From: Ehretia macrophylla
Lineage: Eukaryota; Streptophyta; Magnoliopsida; Boraginales; Ehretiaceae
DNA: 64,000 nt
Assembly: GCA_037974665.1 (NCBI GenBank)
Contig: CM075771.1
Coordinates: 20,309,425-20,373,424 of the forward strand
Direction: 5' to 3'
Numbering within the stretch: position 1 is the stretch's first letter; every line of letters begins with the position of its first letter. Below the pieces are notes generated by a model. It ran no database searches. It was not told the origin of the DNA and saw only the letters and a list, made by a program, of their open reading frames with translations. This document shows positions 12,336 through 22,186 of this stretch, piece by piece. A program made the position numbers and the translations under genes.

Positions 12336-13523
12336 TAGGGGTGGCATTTGGGCTAGCACGGTACCGCCTGGCCCAATCCGGTTGAATTGTGTGTTAAGAA
12401 AATTGAGCCCGACTTAGTATATATGTTTAGTGGGCCGAACTGAGTTGGGTTAGCCCATATACATATATACATATATATTAAAATTTAAACTTTTTTTCTA
12501 AATGAAAGTTAATTTAACTATTAACGAAATAATACATAAGTTGATTGATAATATTAATAATTAACTTAAACAATAAAATACAACACAACATAACAAACTA
12601 CAAGTTAATGAGATACAAGTATATTAGTGATATAAATATAAAAATAAAATATTATATAAATGCTTGAGGAAAGCTACTGTAAATTGATAATATCAAATTT
12701 ACGTAGAAATATATATTGATGTTAATAATAGTTACAAATTACATACCCATGTTTTTTAAAATACTTAAGATGATTTCAAACTTCTAACGAATGTAATCGT
12801 CGTGAAAGATTTTATTCTTCTATAGACATAGTTATATATAATGTTGTAGACTTATAGTAAAATAAAGTTGAATATACTAAGTGCGTAAACACTGTTATTA
12901 AGTATTTATAGGAAAAATTATAAAAAGAATTGTATCTAAGATCTTTAAAAAAAAATTGTATGAAGGGATTTAAAGTTGCAAGTTGCAAACTTGCAATATT
13001 ATAAAAAAGGTTTGATAACAAGTCATTTAATATTAACTTAAGAAATGCATTTGCTACTTTTTATTATTAGTTTGTTAAAAAATATAATTACTACGACTTG
13101 CTAGTTTGTTTTTAAAAAAAAATAGTTACTACGATTTCCATTGCATACATCAAGTATAATATTTTAATTTCTTTTAATAAGTGAGCTCAAATTGTGCTTA
13201 ATTTGTGTTGAAATCGAGTTGAGCTCGAGATGGGCCTTATCTGGGCTCAAAATGGGCTTTATCTGGCCTCAAAATGAGCCTTATCTGGGCTCGAGCTGGG
13301 TCTGTGTTAGGCTCGAGCTTGGCTGGGCTCTGAGCTAGGCTGGGTTGAGCTGGGCATGAACTCAAATGGGCTGGATTAAAAATTATAAGATCCAGCTCGG
13401 CCCACACATATGTGGTGGGTTGGACCGAGTCGAGCCCACTGCCAACTGAGCTGGGCTGAGCCCGAATTTTAGTGTGCTGAGTTGTGCTAGGCCTGTGTCG
13501 GCCCAGCCCAAATGCCACCTCTA
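12336..13523. mobile_element. hAT-type non-autonomous element, copy 1
   Basis: The ends are 'taggggtggcatttggg' and its inverted partner '...cccaaatgccacctcta'. A perfect 8-bp duplication TTTTGAGG flanks it (12328-12335 and 13524-13531). 8-bp duplications and T/CAGGGGTGGC ends are hAT hallmarks. The right end carries a cluster of 'gggct(c)gagctggg'-type subterminal motifs (13185-13510). There is no transposase frame. The same family occurs inverted at 28504-29816. Confidence 0.92.
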
Positions 13524-13589
13524 TTTTGAGGGTTTAGTTAGTTTGTGTGACTAAGCTTATTCCCTTTTCTTTTTATTATCTATTATTTT

Positions 13590-13596
<7 letters not shown>

Positions 13597-13649
<53 letters not shown>

Positions 13650-13650
13650 A
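13597..13650. repeat. (AC)n(AT)n microsatellite
   Basis: A run of AC dinucleotides passes directly into a run of AT dinucleotides inside the CACTA element. It is a compound simple repeat with no gene attached. Confidence 0.95.
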
Positions 13651-14054
13651 TATAATATAAGGTATGGTCCTAAATTACAATTTTAATTTAATAATTAATT
13701 ATTTATATTAACTTAAATTTTAGATTAAAATAAATTAATTATTAAATAAAAATATATTATTTTGGAAAATTATAAAAAATAATTGAAAATAAAAAAAAAT
13801 AATCCTAAAATAAATAAAAAAATAACCAATTTGGAGACGGGCACGTTTGCCGTCTCCAACTCCCCGTCTCCATTAGAAACGGTGAAGTATGCCGTCACTA
13901 ACAGTGACGGCTTGGTGACAGTTTTTTCTGTCTCACATTATGTCGTCACTGTCATGTTACAAAATTGGCGTCTACCTTTCCCTTCACCAAGTTGTCGTCG
14001 TATTGGTGACGGAATGGAGACGGCCCGACGTAAAATTCAGTTTTTTTTGTAGTG

Positions 14055-14318
14055 TTTACAACTTGCATTATAGTCTAAAATCTAAACAAATATATTACTA
14101 TATGGAACTTATATATGTTTTTATGACATTAAAAATCGCACATAATGCATGACTCTATTACTACTTTGTATTCTTGGTATTTTTTTACCCTATTAATACC
14201 ACAAATTGGAGTTAATATTAACAGGAATGAGATTCGAATATACATCCAGCTAGAGAATGCAGTCCCCAAAGGAAAAAAATATAAATAGAAAGTGGGGTAA
14301 GGTATACTATTTAAAATT
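14055..14318. repeat. Gene-flank duplication, copy 1, third segment
   Basis: After the CACTA element the flank block resumes ('acaacttgcattatagt', 'aaaaatcgcacataatgc') and matches 48993-49246. It is interrupted again at 14318 by a MITE. No gene is present. Confidence 0.8.
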
Positions 14319-14695
14319 GGATTAATACCACTTTTGGTCATTTATCTTTGACCGCATTGACCTTTTAGTCCCTTATCTTCAAAATGAGACATTTCAGTTC
14401 CTTATTTTTTAAAGTTGTGTCACCGGTAGTTCTTGTTGCTGATTCCGTTAAGAAAAGAAAGAAAAAACATGTAATTGACCAAAATACCCCTACCACCAAC
14501 ATCGCTACCACCACCAAATTGTAGGGATATTTTGGTCAACCACAAGCTTTTTTTATTTTTTTTAATGGAACCAGCGACAAGGACTAACGGTGTTCCAATT
14601 TTAAAAGATAAGAGACTAAAATGTCTCACTTTTGAAGATAAATGACCAAAGTGTCAATGATGTCAAAGATAAGTGACTAAAAGTGGTATTAACCC
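14319..14695. mobile_element. Mutator-like MITE (9-bp target duplication)
   Basis: Inverted ends of at least 30 bp start 'ggattaataccacttttgg' on the left and, on the complement of the right end, 'gggttaataccactttta'. A 9-bp TTTAAAATT flanks it (14310-14318 and 14696-14704). Copy 2 of the flank at about 49240-49252 has one uninterrupted copy of this target. Length is 377 bp with no coding capacity. A 9-bp duplication points to the Mutator superfamily. Confidence 0.88.
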
Positions 14696-14704
14696 TTTAA
14701 AATT

Positions 14705-16126
14705 TAACTTCGTGTAGCACACTTCAAAAATAGACAAGTTGTAGAAAAATAAGTCCTATTTTGCAACACAGATTCATAATTTATTTATTTGTTTTTAATT
14801 TAGAAGGAACTATAGTAAACAATTTAACACTCGTATATAATATTATTTTCTTTCAGTAGGGATTAAAAGTTCCTTATATTTCAAAAAAAAAAAAAAAAAT
14901 TGGGGTCAAAAAGGTTGCAACGTTCACTATCCTCTATATACATCAAACGTGCTATATGGCCTTGATGTGTGCTAGAATTGTTTTCTTATTTTTCTATTTG
15001 TATAGTCAATTATATTTACTGCAAGCAATGCAGAAATAATAATCAGTTAAAGTATTACCTCTCTTGGGTAAATTTCCAGCAAACAACTAACTAATGGTAG
15101 ACGGTTTTTCAATACCGCTGGTAAGAGGCCACTTTCAGCGGCGGTTTACGGTTAATTTCATATCTTTTACGGACAATTTTTGAAGCACAGAAGGAGAAGT
15201 GAAAAGGTAATGTTTCGGTTGGAGGTTTGGGATTCTGCTTCTCCTTCTTCTTTGCGTTGCTCTCAAAGAAAACGAATACAGTTTTTATTCAGCAAATACT
15301 GCTAAGAAATCTTTTATTTTCTTATGAGATGGCTTAAGTGCTAGATTATTTTTTCAAACTGATTACCAGGGTGGTTTAAGTACTAAATTACAATATCAGA
15401 ATATGGACTCATTTATCCCCACTTAATTAATTCGATATATCTGCAGGCTATTTTTACCATATATTCATTTGAGGGCCATATTATAATAAAGCGTTTCTAG
15501 TGGACAAAGAATGTGAATGGAAGATCCCATGCTAAATTGAAGTAGGTTATTCAATCTAAGAAATAGTTATATATTTAATTCATAACTCCAGTGAATTGAT
15601 GTCCTTTTATTAGTTTTTATCATAAAAATTTCATTTCAATTGGAATTTGATTATTTACTATGTACGAGTATTTTCACTGAGCATCTATAACTGAATGATT
15701 AGAGCACCCAATTTTGTATGCTCCTAGTATTTTGTAATTTCTAAAGTTTCAAATTTTTATTAATATCTTTTTATTTTCACAAACAAAAAGAAGAAGAAAA
15801 CTGACCTATATATATTGTATTTTTAAATAATATTATAGTGGTATTTAACGTGATTTTAATTTGATGTGACGTAAAAAAATTCCAACATAATGGTGTCGTT
15901 TATAGTAAAAGGAAACAAAGCTATACTGCAATAAAAAAGACAAGGAGAAGAAAATTGATACAACAGTGGGCTACGAAATTTGCCTCTAATTAATTATAAT
16001 GTTAATTCTAAAATTTCTAAAAAGAAGTAAGACACTAGCAAGTATTAATCTAATAACCACACTACGCCTTAGATAGACTGACATCCCCTTTGCGTTATTG
16101 TTCATCTTAGTCCACATAAGTCCGTC
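14705..16126. repeat. Gene-flank duplication, copy 1, last segment (3' flank of gene A)
   Basis: This matches 49254-50668 and, for its second half, 24970-25700 and 29840-31710. Markers are 'aaatttccagcaaacaac', 'gattagagcaccca' and 'gaggcc.atattata'. It is the conserved downstream region of the WAK-like genes and may hold their 3' UTR and polyadenylation signals, but no exact site can be fixed. No reading frame is supported. Confidence 0.75.
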
Positions 16127-17372
16127 TCAACGTGCAGTATTTGTTGGATACAACATTGGAGCAGTATCTAATTCCAAATTATATTGTCCAGAGACATTGG
16201 AAGCATTGATAGGGCTTAAATGAACTGTGTAAAGATCACTTGCTTCAGCTCCACCATAGAGGTCCATTGTTTAATTTTAGCTCTTAGACCTGCAGCCTCC
16301 TTGTCGCTTTGGGGTTCTGTCCAATGATGCTTGTTGAATTTCCTTATACCTTCAAGTTCTATTACCACATCTTTCATTGTAGATCTATCTTCACCGTTCA
16401 AATGAACACATCTCTTCACAAGTTGAACAACTGTTTGGATTTGTTCTAGTGACCCTTCCCTTACAACTCGAGGATCAAGACTTTGAAACAAACGATTTTC
16501 CTTCATAGACATGACAAGATAGGTGGTCAAGTGCCTTTCTTCTAGGCTTCTTTCCATGCAAATATGTTTCTTCCCTGTCAAAAGTTCTGCAAGAACCACT
16601 TCAAAACTATATACATCGCTTTTCTCTGTCAATTGACTAGTATGAAGATATTCGGGATCCAAATAGCCTAATGTCCCTTGAACTAATGTGGTCACTTGAG
16701 TTTGATCCAAGGATACTAATCTCGATGCTCCAAAATCTGATATTTTTGCTGTGTAATCATCATCTAATAATATGTTTGCGGACTTAACATCTCTGTGGAT
16801 AATAGGCTTGGAAGCTGCCGAATGAAGATAAGCTAGTGTACCCGCAGCTTCAGCAGCTATCCTTAAACGGTTCTCCCTTCAGAGCCAAGATGATCTATTA
16901 TTATGGATGTGGTGGAATAGAGTTCCATTAGAGACATATTCATAAACTAATAAAAGAACTTTAGCAGGTTCTAAACAACATCCCAAAAGTTTTACTACAC
17001 TTCGATTGTTAACTTGTGTAAGAATAACCACCTCATTGATGAACTGTTCTATTTGACTCTTATTCATTATTCTAGATTTTTTAATTACAACTACGTGTTT
17101 ATGCAAAAGAACTCCCTTGTAAACTATACCATATCCACCTTGGCCGAGGATCCTATCTTCTGCATAATTATTGGTGGCTTTCTCTAGCTCTTCAGCAGTA
17201 AATATTTTTGTTGATTCTAAACCACCCTCATTTGAATTGATTTGTTGTTTCAATAAAAGACCTCCATTTTGCAAAAAAAATTTCTCTCTCAGTTTACTAA
17301 GCTTCCTCTTTTGGATGCCAAAGCATAGCCAACTTACACCAATAAGTAAGGACAAAAGGCCAATTGCGACAC
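16127..17372 (-). CDS. Gene A exon 3: membrane segment and kinase domain (broken)
   Basis: The acceptor is 'TATGCAG|GTGTCGC'. The exon gives a membrane helix ('[19 protein letters not shown]'), a juxtamembrane stretch, the kinase P-loop '[11 protein letters not shown]', the ion-pair Lys in 'VVIKK', '[13 protein letters not shown]', 'DFGAS', '[10 protein letters not shown]' and '[11 protein letters not shown]'. A TGA falls after 'SSWL' where gene C has 'SWLSWEN'. The invariant Gly of subdomain IX is Glu. Near 16270 a base missing relative to gene B shifts the frame, so the tail matching '[12 protein letters not shown]' of gene B is lost. Confidence 0.85.
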
Positions 17373-17555
17373 CTGCATATGTCATTTCAATTAGGAATAA
17401 GAATATTGTTACAAGTTCCCTTTTCCTTTTGTCCTTAAAAAGAAATATCATAAACGCAGACAAAAAAGAAACACTGTACAAAAGAAAAGGGGCCATCTTA
17501 TGCCGCTATGTTGCTTCATTATCAAGAGTAGATATGCAATTGAACTGGGGTATTG

Positions 17556-17816
17556 TGTAACGAGCAGTAAACCAACAACCCAATATGATAAGTCAGCCCA
17601 AGCTCCATCAGCGGATCCAACCGCAAGGCATAGTCTTATTACGCGGCCAAGTAGTGTGATAGCTGAGTTAGTTAAATAGCAACATGAGTAGCGTGAAGGG
17701 CAAAGAAGAATCTGCTTTTGTTATTTTCTATTACTTTTCTTGCTTTTGCTTCAAGTTCTATCAATGAACAAATAATTTTATTTTTAAATTTTGTAATTTC
17801 TTATTCAATCGTTACA
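17556..17816 (+). repeat. 5' LTR of the gene-carrying element
   Basis: It starts 'tgtaacgagcagtaaacc' and ends 'cgttaca'. TATTG precedes it at 17551-17555. The same 5 bp occur right after the neighbouring TRIM element at 21445-21449, not right after this element's own 3' LTR. Confidence 0.88.
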
Positions 17817-17836
17817 TTGGTGCTTTCATTGAGAGC

Positions 17837-18358
17837 ATGACCGAAGGTACCGGACTACACGCCATGGATGCTACAGTGATGCAATATTATCTACAAATTC
17901 GACAATATCTACAACATTCTCAGCAATATCAACACTGTGATCACCAACACTATTATCACCAATATCCTCAAAGTTATCAGCCATATTCTCCGCATGCTGC
18001 TCCGCCGTCCAACCAAGTGCACAATCACTATTATTATCCAGAAGCGATGTCATCTTATTAGCAATATTTTCAAGTTTCTTTCACCGACACCAACCACGAT
18101 GAGGCGACGCAAATTTCTACAACAAAGCCCGAAGTGCTATCATTCGGCGTAGACTACAAGGATCGTTCGTCAACACCAAATTACAGTCGCGAAGATCTAA
18201 AGCTCGCTGACTCCGAAGCAGAGCCCGAATTCGAAACCCAAAACCACGACTACGATGACGTTTTGAATCGCTCGCAATTACAATCGCAGGAGCTCTCGCA
18301 ATTCGAGCAAGAGCTAAACACTTGTAAAATTTCACAATCCGAACTCAAACATATTTAA
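17837..18358 (+). pseudogene. Leader reading frame of the gene-carrying element (unrecognised)
   Basis: The frame opens directly after the primer-site-like stretch. It encodes a His/Tyr/Gln-rich segment and then an acidic, Ser/Gln/Glu-rich segment. I do not recognise either; it could be a remnant of the element's own gag or another captured piece. Broken fossil. Confidence 0.4.
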
Positions 18359-18361
18359 ATA

Positions 18362-19342
18362 GAGTCTGTGAGGAAGGTGTTTGATGAAATGACTACGAGA
18401 AGTTTGGTGTATTTGAAAGGTAATATGGTAGAGGCAAAAGCGGAGGCGTATGGAAAGGATGCACTTTCGTCGAAACAAGAGAATGAGGTAAAATAGTCTG
18501 TTGATGACTATGAGAGAGGTGAAAGATTAGATTTGGATGATAATGATCCTGAATATGAACATGAAGAATATGGTGGTCTTGATTATGATGAGAAGGAAAA
18601 TGAACAAGAATATATCCAGGAGGGCGATGTAGTAGGGGAAGAAGCTGAGGAGGAGGATGTTGGTGAGGAGGAAGAGGGTAACATGATTGATGTACAGGAA
18701 GAGATTGAGGGAGATGATGAGGACGTGCATGCTAATGAGGAGCATGCAGAGATTACTGATGGTGATACTGTTGCGGAGGAAGACAATCACCATGAACTTG
18801 TCAAAGAACGGCGCAAGCAGAAAGAATTTAAGATTTTTGTTGGGGGCTTGGACAAGGATGCTATAAAGGATGATCTTAGGAAAGTCTTCCATCGAGTGGG
18901 TGAGAATCCGGTGGTCAATGGGAAACAATGTGGTGTTACTCCTACCCAAGACAATGATACCCTGTTTCTGGGAAATATATGCAAGACATGGACAAAGGAG
19001 GCTTTGAAAGAAAAATTGAAGCATTATGGAGTGGAGAACATCGACGATTTGATATTGTTTGAAGACAGCAATAACCCAGGAATGAATCGTGGCTTTGCTT
19101 TCCTGGACTTCTCTTCATGTTTAGATGCCATGGATGCTTTTAAGTGTCTACAGAAGAGAGATGTTGTGTTTGGAGTTGGTAGACCTGTTAAGGTTTCTTT
19201 TGCAGATTTATTCATTGACCCAGGTGAGGAAATCATGGCTTAGGTTAAGACGGTGTTTGTGGATGGGCTTCCTGCTTCTTGTGATGAGGATCGTGTCCGT
19301 GAAATTCTTAAACAATATGGGAAGAGTGAAATAGTTGTGCTA
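18362..19342 (+). pseudogene. Captured piece: RRM RNA-binding protein (hnRNP-Q/At2g44710-like)
   Basis: A long acidic run (Glu/Asp-rich, about 18530-18790) leads into RNA-recognition motifs: RNP2-type 'FKIFVGGLDKDA' and 'DTLFLGNICKTW', RNP1-type 'NRGFAFLDF', and a further RRM start '[11 protein letters not shown]'. This order matches plant hnRNP Q-like nuclear RNA-binding proteins as I remember them. The absence of introns suggests capture from spliced RNA. Only part of the parent is present. Broken fossil within the retroelement. Confidence 0.8.
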
Positions 19343-19417
19343 CTCGTTTTCGGCATGGCTAGGATTTTTGGAGGAGACCAGACAGAAGCAAACACAAAGA
19401 GAGTAGTTGGCACATAT
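19343..19417 (+). pseudogene. Captured piece: receptor-kinase activation loop (S-domain/CRK type)
   Basis: A stretch of about 25 codons reads '[18 protein letters not shown]' and then 'VVGTY'. This is the DFG-to-activation-loop segment characteristic of S-locus-type and cysteine-rich receptor kinases. It is fused in the open frame directly after the RRM piece. The following ~37 codons (to about 19528) are not assigned. Identification rests on one short but distinctive motif. Confidence 0.7.
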
Positions 19418-19528
19418 GAAGGGCCACCATCTGGTGCTTATGTAGTGGATATTGGTGAAACTTCTTATAGCATGGTGTTGGCTGATAATGTTGATGGTGG
19501 TTTTGACTCGATTCAACACATATCCAGG

Positions 19529-20302
19529 CTGATGCATGAGATTACTTTTTCAACAATTGACAAGCCAAAGTTGCTAAGTCAGTTAACATCCATACTTTCT
19601 GAGCTTGGACTAAACATTGAAGAGGCCCATGCTTTTTCCACCACCGATGGTTTCTTCTTGGACGTCTTTGTTGTGGTTGGATGGCCTTATGAGAAAACTG
19701 AGTTGCTGAAGAATGAGCTGCAAATTGAAATTTCAAATATTAAGGAATGACCTGTTTTTAGACAACATTCCCAGGCTGCTGTTAGTGTACATAGCCAAAA
19801 GGATTCCAAATCCATCTCTGAGAGTTTAAAGATACCTACTGATGAGATTGATGTCTAGGAAATTGATTCCTCCCTATTGAAATTTGAAAATATAGTCGTA
19901 TCTGGCTCATATGCTGATCTAGATAAAGGCACATATTGCAGTCAGGACGTAGCTATAAAAGTCCTCAAGCCCGAGCGCGTAAATGTAGAAATGTTGAGAG
20001 AGTTTTCTCAGGAGATATTTATAATGAGGAAAATTCGGCATAAGAATGTAGTTCAGTTCTTAGGTGAATGCACAAGACCTAATTTGTGCATTATAACTGA
20101 GTTCATGTCCAGGGGAAGTGTCTACGACTCCCTTCACAAACAGAAAGGAGCCTTCAAACTTTCTACCTTTCTCAATGTTGCAATTGATGTTTCCAAGGGA
20201 ATGAACTACTTGCATCAAAATAATATAATCCACCGGGACCTGAAGACAGCGAATCTTCTAATAGATGAACACGAAGTTGTTAAAGTTGCTGATTTTGGGG
20301 TT
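19529..20302 (+). pseudogene. Captured piece: ACT-domain STY-type kinase (STY8/17/46-like)
   Basis: The ACT domain ('[17 protein letters not shown]', '[17 protein letters not shown]') is followed by a linker ('IPTDEIDV') and the first half of a kinase domain: 'GSYADL', '[11 protein letters not shown]', '[11 protein letters not shown]' and 'VADFGV'. This is the order in plant STY8/STY17/STY46 kinases, cytosolic Ser/Thr/Tyr kinases that phosphorylate chloroplast transit peptides. The parent family has many introns; none is seen here, so the source was probably spliced RNA. The copy stops at DFG. Broken fossil. Confidence 0.85.
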
Positions 20303-20664
20303 GATGTGCCATTTGATGAGCTGGTTGGCATGCACGGGCCAGTTTTCCACTTGGTTGAAAATGCATTCACAGTTCTTGTAAGCAATATGATATTCCTTGG
20401 AGTCGTCATCTTCGTGCCCTTCTCGTTAAGACGTATTATTCTCTATATATGTCATGGTTGTTGTTCTCGGCGACCAACCCAGTTTTATCTACTATTGTAC
20501 TACTCACAGAATCAACTCTCTCCTTCGCGAATATTACACTGAAGAATGCATTGACTGCTGTTGCAAATTTGATATTTGACAAACAAGAAAATGGTTTGCT
20601 TGGCCAAGTTGCTGATACATTGAAAGTAAATGCCACAGACCAAAATGATTTAAAGATTGATTAT
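20303..20664 (+). pseudogene. Captured piece: SUD1/DOA10-type ubiquitin ligase, membrane region
   Basis: Right after the kinase piece the text becomes '[20 protein letters not shown]', a hydrophobic stretch '[16 protein letters not shown]', and then 'ENGLLGQVADTLKVN'. This recalls plant SUD1 (the DOA10/MARCH6-like ER ubiquitin ligase involved in sterol-pathway control). It is intron-free and partial. The final ~45 codons before the 3' LTR may be the element's own 3' end. Broken fossil. Confidence 0.75.
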
Positions 20665-20711
20665 CCAACTTGGAACCTTGAGAACAAGGTTCATTTCGTA
20701 GCAGGGGGTAA

Positions 20712-20973
20712 TGTAACGAGCAGTAAACCAACAGCCCAATATGATAAGTCAGCCCAAGCTCCATCAGCGGATCCAACCACAAGGCGTAGTCTTATTACGT
20801 GGCCAAGTAGTGTGATAGCTGAGTTAGTTAAATAGCAACATGAGTAGCGTGAAGAGCAAAGAAGAATCTGCTTTTGTTATTTTCTATTACTTTTCTTGCT
20901 TTTGCTTCAAGTTCTATCAATGAACAAACAATTTTACTTTTAAATTATGCAATTTCTTATTTCAATCGTTACA
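20712..20973 (+). repeat. 3' LTR of the gene-carrying element
   Basis: This matches 17556-17816 with about ten differences. It ends 'cgttaca' and is separated by only four bases (TTAG) from the LTR of a TRIM element. Confidence 0.88.
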
Positions 20974-20977
20974 TTAG

Positions 20978-21444
20978 TGGAATGTAATGATCTTACATCG
21001 AAATCTAACTCTTACAAGGGGTGCTTCTTAAGTACAAAGGGTTCTCCCACCTAACAGACTAGCCTTTTGGGATGGGTTATTCCTTTAGACTTAAGTTGTT
21101 ACATTTTTTGGCTTAATTTGTTACATTGGTGCTTTCGTTGAGAGTGGCCTCCATGACGGGTAGACTATATAGGCTAGATTAAGGTGTAGTAAGTGTCACA
21201 CTGAATACTGATAGGTGGGTGCAGCCGCCAAAAAAAAAAGAAAAAACGTGAACGTTGACTCTTAATGTAAGGGGGGTGGAATGTAATGATCCCACATCGG
21301 AATCTCACTCTCACAAAGAGTGCTTCTTAAGTACAAGGGGTGCTTCTTAAGTACAAGGGGTTCTCTCACCTAACAAACTAGTCTTTTGGGATGGGTTCTT
21401 CCTTTGGACTTAAGTTGTTACATTTTTGGGCTTATTTTGTTACA
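20978..21444 (+). mobile_element. TRIM (miniature LTR retrotransposon)
   Basis: Two LTRs of about 148 bp (20978-21125) and 168 bp (21277-21444), starting 'tggaatgtaatgat' and ending 'ttgttaca', enclose only ~150 bp. After the first LTR comes 'ttggtgctttcgttgagag', almost identical to the primer site of the adjacent gene-carrying element. Before the second is the purine tract 'aaggggggtgg'. The second LTR has an internal 20-bp tandem duplication. There is no coding capacity. TATTG follows at 21445-21449. Confidence 0.85.
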
Positions 21445-21918
21445 TATTGCTAGTATTTATATATTTTTATAAATATTTTGCCACCCCTTCTTCTTTAAGT
21501 TGTCCCTTCTACAATCCCATTTAAATGCTCCATCTATTTGAGAAGACCTATATGATATGATCAGTTTGATAGAGCAAAAAAGAAGGCAAAAAATGAACTT
21601 CTTGTAACATGGAAAATTTATTTGTTTTTTGTTTCTGTAAATTGACTATGGTATGGAATTAATCTCCAGAATTATTGAATTAAATACTAATTACTTATAG
21701 TTTCTGAGACAATTATGGATGAAACTTTTCTCTACATGTCTTTAAAGGTATACTAAATACCCTGGCAGTGTTATCCTATAGAAACTTAGCAGGAATTAAA
21801 GAAAGAGGTCGAAATTTAACGTTTGATTACTATACTCATATGAAAAGCTTCGAGAATGAAGAATCCAAACAAAATGCGGCGTTCCTGCCGTGATGACATA
21901 AGAGATGCATAAAATTAC

Positions 21919-22086
21919 CTACGGAGAACTTGATCACGGGAAACTCTGATTTATCACGAATGCAGCCTCGACCATCCTTTCCGTCACCAGAGTATCCATG
22001 TCGGCAAGAACAATTAAAGCTTCCAGGGAGGTTAATGCAAATCATCTCACATGGATTGTTTTTAGGATCTTCACATTCATTAATAT
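21919..22086 (-). CDS. Gene A exon 2: calcium-binding EGF repeat
   Basis: The exon encodes 'DINECEDP...NPC' through '[11 protein letters not shown]' and 'FPVIKFSV', a calcium-binding EGF repeat (D-I-N-E-C start) placed just outside the membrane segment in WAK proteins. The acceptor is 'TTTTGTCAG|AT' and the donor 'CGTAG|GTAATT'. The joined phase gives Gln-Asp-Ile at the 5' side and Val-Gly-Val at the 3' side, both as in the family. Confidence 0.88.
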
Positions 22087-22186
22087 CTGACAAAAGAAGG
22101 AAAAGTAACATAGAAATTAGTTCAAATCTGTTATGAGCTAAATTTGAGAAAACCATCCAAGTAGTTTAAATGTTGATAAAACAACC

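Larger units (their letters stand above)
9059..14054. mobile_element. CACTA (En/Spm-type) DNA transposon, non-autonomous
   Basis: The ends are inverted: 'cattacaaaaaaaactgga' at 9059 and the complement of 'cactacaaaaaaaactgaa' ending at 14054. A 3-bp TTT flanks both ends, and copy 2 of the flank block (near 48993) has a single TTT there, which proves the insertion. CACTA elements make 3-bp duplications and carry clustered subterminal motifs bound by their own protein; here 'ccgtcacc/ctcgccaa'-like motifs crowd 9095-9545 and 'ccgtctcc/gtgacgg'-like motifs 13835-14035. No transposase-sized reading frame is present, so it needs a helper. A hAT element is nested at 12336-13523. Confidence 0.9.
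17556..20973 (+). mobile_element. Short-LTR retroelement carrying pieces of several host genes (Bs1-like in style), fossil
   Basis: Direct LTRs of about 261 bp (17556-17816, 20712-20973) enclose a 2.9-kb interior. A primer-site-like stretch 'ttggtgctttcattgagag' follows the 5' LTR, and a purine tract 'gcagggggtaa' precedes the 3' LTR. Instead of pol, the interior holds intron-free segments resembling at least four unrelated host proteins (listed separately). The nearest known analogue is maize Bs1, an LTR element that took up parts of host genes. The LTRs differ at about ten sites (near 4%), so it is neither brand new nor ancient. It lies antisense in intron 2 of gene A. The captured coding sequence is broken in several places. 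Confidence 0.85.

Noticed and set aside
13237-13518. Minus-strand open frame rich in Ala, Gln and Pro
   Set aside because: Same subterminal repeats in the other hAT copy; an artefact of composition.
18527-19024. Long minus-strand open frame of hydrophobic residues
   Set aside because: It is the antisense shadow of the acidic and RRM coding text of the captured piece on the plus strand.
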